NCBI GenBank assembly: GCA_026125835.1
Contig: JAHCKJ010000090.1
Coordinates: forward strand, 1-7,901
DNA from: Sphingopyxis sp.
Lineage (GTDB): Bacteria; Pseudomonadota; Alphaproteobacteria; Sphingomonadales; Sphingomonadaceae
Direction of reading: 5' to 3'
DNA length: 7,901 nucleotides
The notes under the pieces were generated by a model. That model saw nothing but the letters and a program-made list of their open reading frames with translations, did no database searches and was not told where the DNA came from. Shown here in pieces: positions 4,526 through 7,901 of the stretch. The translations under genes were made by a program, and so were the position numbers. Position 1 is the stretch's first letter; the number at the start of each line of letters is the position of its first letter.

Positions 4526-5196
4526 CCGATCGTCCGGTCCACATCGTCTTTCTGCTGTTTCCGGGCATCACCCAGCTCGATTTCACTGCCCCCGCCCAGG
4601 CTTTTTGCCGGATGCCGGGCGCAAGGCTGGTCGGCGCGGCGAAGACCCGCGACCCGATCGCCACCGACAGTGGCTTTGCGATTGTGCCGACGCATGACTT
4701 CGCCTCGGCGCCGCAGGCCGACATATTGTGCATCCCCGGCGGGCACGGCGTCGTTGATGCGCTCGGCGACGAGGCGATAATCGCTTTCATCGCGGCGCAG
4801 GCGAAGGGCGCCGCGTGGGTGACGAGCGTGTGCACCGGCGCCTTCCTGCTCGGCCGCGCGGGGTTGCTGAAAGGCAAGCGGGCGACCACGCATTGGGGCT
4901 ATACCCACCTGCTGCCGCTCGTCGGCGCCGTGCATGAAGCCGCGCGGGTTGTCGAAGACGGGAATGTCGTCACCAGCGGCGGCGTGACGTCGGGGCTGGA
5001 TTTCGCGCTGACCCTGATCGCGCGGATGAAGGGCGATGCGGTCGCGCAGGCGATCCAGCTGGCGATCGAATATGATCCGGCGCCGCCCTTTGCCGGCGGC
5101 CACCCCGACCGCGCGCCGGAGGCGGTGACGGCGGGGCTGAAGGAACGGGTTTACGATGCCGCCGCGGCGCGGATGGAAACGGCGCTTCGCGCCTAG
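4522..5196 (+). CDS. DJ-1/PfpI family protein, isonitrile hydratase-like
   Basis: This 224-residue protein belongs to the DJ-1/PfpI superfamily. The nucleophile elbow is VTSVCTGAFLLG (100-111) with Cys104, preceded by the strand ILCIPGGHG (68-76). It follows the pattern of Pseudomonas isonitrile hydratase (InhA, about 228 residues) closely: FLLFPGITQLDFT (10-22) with Asp20, Thr105 after the cysteine, KRATTHW (119-125), TSGGVTSGLDFAL (151-163) and LAIEYDPAPPF (180-190). Cys, Thr and Asp at these places are the residues I recall as essential for hydrating isonitriles to N-substituted formamides. It has no signal peptide and should be cytoplasmic. The substrate in this organism is not shown, and related proteins are often annotated only as DJ-1/PfpI or as GlxA-like; there is no AraC domain here. 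AAGGA lies 9 bases before the ATG, and the start overlaps the stop of the lipoprotein gene. Confidence 0.87.
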   Translation: MTDRPVHIVFLLFPGITQLDFTAPAQAFCRMPGARLVGAAKTRDPIATDSGFAIVPTHDFASAPQADILCIPGGHGVVDALGDEAIIAFIAAQAKGAAWVTSVCTGAFLLGRAGLLKGKRATTHWGYTHLLPLVGAVHEAARVVEDGNVVTSGGVTSGLDFALTLIARMKGDAVAQAIQLAIEYDPAPPFAGGHPDRAPEAVTAGLKERVYDAAAARMETALRA

Positions 5197-5279
5197 AGCG
5201 GGCTGAACCGCTGCCTTCCTTATCTCGTCATCGCGGCGAAGGCCGGGATGACAATTCAGTTGAAAATGATCCAGCTCTA
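5194..5279. repeat. 86-bp inverted-repeat element between convergent genes
   Basis: The ends are TAGAGC (5194-5199) and its reverse complement GCTCTA (5274-5279). The middle holds an 11-base imperfect hairpin, 5227-5237 with 5242-5252 (10 of 11 pairs), around GAAG, starting GTCATC and ending GATGAC. Such GTCATC...GATGAC hairpins are, as I recall, common dispersed repeats in sphingomonad and related genomes. The element exactly spans from the stop codon of the DJ-1/PfpI gene to that of the cyclotransferase gene. The hairpin may also reduce read-through in both directions, although no good T-run follows it. Confidence 0.55.
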
Positions 5280-6038
5280 ACCACAACCGTCGAGCGCGAT
5301 CTCGTAAAGTTTCGGCCAGTATTTGCCGGTCACGAACAACCGCTTTTTATCGCTGTCCCATGCAATGCCGTTGAGGACGCTGTCATGGCCGGTGGCACCG
5401 GCATCCTCCTTCAGTCCCGACAGGTCGACCCACGCCCGGATCGCGCCGCTTTCGGGATCGATCCGCACGATCATGTCGGTCATCCAGACATTGGCCCAGA
5501 TTTCGCCGTCGATCGTTTCCAGTTCGTTGAGCATCGCCAGCGGCCGACTGCCGAAACGGACGGTCACGCGCCGCTGTTCGGCCATCGTCGCGGGATCGAA
5601 AAAGCGCAGCTGTGACGTGCCGTCGCTGAGCACCAGGCTGTCGCCGACCATCGTGACGCCCCACCCTTCGCCTGCGTAACGAAAGGTGCCGACGGGCTTC
5701 AGATCCTTGATCCGCCAGCGGTTGCCGACCCCGCCCTGCCACGTCACGCCGATGATCTGGTCGCGCCAGCGGGTGATGCCTTCGCCGAACTGGTCGGCGG
5801 GCAGTTTCGCCTGCGCCAGCGCCTTGCCGGTCTCGAGGTCGAGCCGCGCGACGCGCGAACGGCCATATTGGCCGGTCGCTTCGTACAGATGGCCGCGGTC
5901 CCAGAACAGCCCCTGGGTGAAACTGGTCGTGTCGTGCGGGTAGGTCTGGACGATGCGATAACCGCAGCGTTCGATCGGCTGGGGCGGCGGCGCGGCGACA
6001 GGGTCGGCGAACAGCGCAAGGGCGACGAGCAGCATCAT
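5277..6038 (-). CDS. Glutaminyl-peptide cyclotransferase, plant/bacterial beta-propeller type
   Basis: This 253-residue secreted protein resembles the papaya-type glutaminyl cyclase family, which converts N-terminal glutamine of peptides or proteins to pyroglutamate. A short signal peptide (MMLLVALALFADPVAA, cleavage probably near residue 16) suggests a periplasmic location. Family signatures are SFTQGLFW (39-46), LYEATGQYGRSRV (51-63), FGEGIT (84-89), EGWG (124-127), LSDGT (137-141), NELE (171-174), IWANVW (180-185), VLNGIAWD (221-228) and FVTGKYWPKLYEI (235-247). Glu53 in the second motif is likely the catalytic acid by comparison with papaya cyclase. Cys25 and Cys252 could form a disulfide joining the ends of the propeller. 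It is transcribed alone, downstream of the groEL terminator and convergent with the DJ-1/PfpI gene. The two adjacent ATGs (6038, 6035) cannot be distinguished, and no good ribosome site is seen. Confidence 0.92.
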   Translation of the reverse strand: MMLLVALALFADPVAAPPPQPIERCGYRIVQTYPHDTTSFTQGLFWDRGHLYEATGQYGRSRVARLDLETGKALAQAKLPADQFGEGITRWRDQIIGVTWQGGVGNRWRIKDLKPVGTFRYAGEGWGVTMVGDSLVLSDGTSQLRFFDPATMAEQRRVTVRFGSRPLAMLNELETIDGEIWANVWMTDMIVRIDPESGAIRAWVDLSGLKEDAGATGHDSVLNGIAWDSDKKRLFVTGKYWPKLYEIALDGCG

Positions 6039-6044
6039 GCCGCT

Positions 6045-6073
6045 TTGCTATGCCGGGCCGAATGAACTGGCAA
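6045..6073 (-). promoter_or_regulatory. Possible promoter of the cyclotransferase gene
   Basis: On the minus strand TTGCCA (6073-6068) and TAGCAA (6050-6045) are 17 bases apart. The -10 box is a poor match, and the ATG is only 6 bases beyond it, which would make the transcript leaderless. A promoter is needed somewhere between the groEL terminator and 6038, which is why this weak candidate is listed. Confidence 0.28.
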
Positions 6074-6090
6074 TGACGGAAGCGATGTGG

Positions 6091-6106
6091 CCCTGCGGAG
6101 GCAGGG
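6091..6106. other. Small perfect hairpin between groEL and the cyclotransferase gene
   Basis: CCCTGC (6091-6096) pairs with GCAGGG (6101-6106) around GGAG. It lies beyond the groEL terminator and has no T-run, so it may be a leader structure or chance. Confidence 0.3.
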
Positions 6107-6118
6107 GTACGACAAGAA

Positions 6119-6153
6119 AGGGCCGGAGGATTTCTCCCCCGGCCCTCTTTTAT
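6119..6153. terminator. groEL terminator, usable in both directions
   Basis: Bases 6119-6130 and 6135-6146 form a 12-base stem (AGGGCCGG core, one mismatch that is a G-U pair in the groEL transcript) with a GAAA loop on the minus strand. On the minus strand it is followed by TTTCTTGTC. On the plus strand it is followed by CTTTTAT. It lies 32 bases after the groEL stop codon. Confidence 0.88.
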
Positions 6154-6178
6154 CGACTGAGTGCCGAACGGTTTGGAC

Positions 6179-7822
<1,644 letters not shown>

Positions 7823-7841
7823 GTGCTTGTTCCTTTCAAAG

Positions 7842-7857
7842 GCGCAGAAAACTGCGC
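7842..7857 (-). other. Hairpin in the groES-groEL spacer
   Basis: On the mRNA strand GCGCAG and CTGCGC pair perfectly around TTTT, 5 bases before the groEL ribosome site. It is too short and lacks a following T-run, so it is unlikely to be a full terminator. It may affect RNA stability or processing between the two genes. Confidence 0.45.
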
Positions 7858-7885
7858 AACTTCACTCTCGATTCGATGAAATCGC

Positions 7886-7901
7886 TCAGGCGATGACGCC
7901 G
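7886..7901 (-). CDS. groES: GroES co-chaperonin, last four codons only
   Basis: The minus strand enters the window reading GGC GTC ATC GCC TGA, that is GVIA and stop. Bacterial GroES often ends DILGV(I/V) plus one or two small residues, and groES normally lies directly before groEL. The stop is 63 bases before the groEL ATG. The identification therefore rests on position and a four-residue tail; the body of the gene is outside the window. Confidence 0.72.

Overview
The window reads as chromosomal DNA from a GC-rich alphaproteobacterium, most likely a sphingomonad (Sphingopyxis-like). The reasons are the codon use, a methionine synthase split into two genes, dispersed hairpin repeats of a kind I associate with sphingomonads, and a typical alphaproteobacterial GroEL. 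Family and taxon calls come from reading the translated sequence; no database search was run.

Region 1 (1-3270, all minus strand) is a methionine-cycle operon. Its order is an ArsR-type regulator fused to a SAM-dependent methyltransferase domain (2241-3233), metF (1303-2244, overlapping the regulator by ATGA), the homocysteine/methyl-transfer half of methionine synthase (138-1187), and the first codons of the folate/cobalamin half (1-38, running off the window). A strong promoter with a 9-bp inverted repeat over its spacer and -10 box lies directly before the regulator, which suggests autoregulation and control of the whole operon. Two unrelated paired-hairpin repeats sit in the two junctions around the first metH gene (1198-1292 and 46-126).

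Region 2 (3463-5196, plus strand) holds three small predicted lipoprotein genes and a DJ-1/PfpI gene resembling isonitrile hydratase. The first two lipoproteins are alanine-rich relatives with their own leaders. The third (4316-4525) starts immediately after a strong terminator hairpin and overlaps the DJ-1/PfpI gene by ATGA.

Region 3 (5277-6038, minus strand) is a secreted plant-type glutaminyl-peptide cyclotransferase that converges on region 2. The 86 bp between the two coding regions has TAGAGC ends that supply the stop codons of both genes.

Region 4 (6179-7901, minus strand) is groEL, a bidirectional terminator after it, and the last four codons of groES.

No tRNA, rRNA, CRISPR array, complete transposon or obvious new enzymatic system is present. 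The most interesting points are the repeats placed within the methionine operon, the apparently leaderless autoregulated regulator-methyltransferase fusion, the terminator in the leader of the third lipoprotein, and the element that supplies two convergent stop codons.
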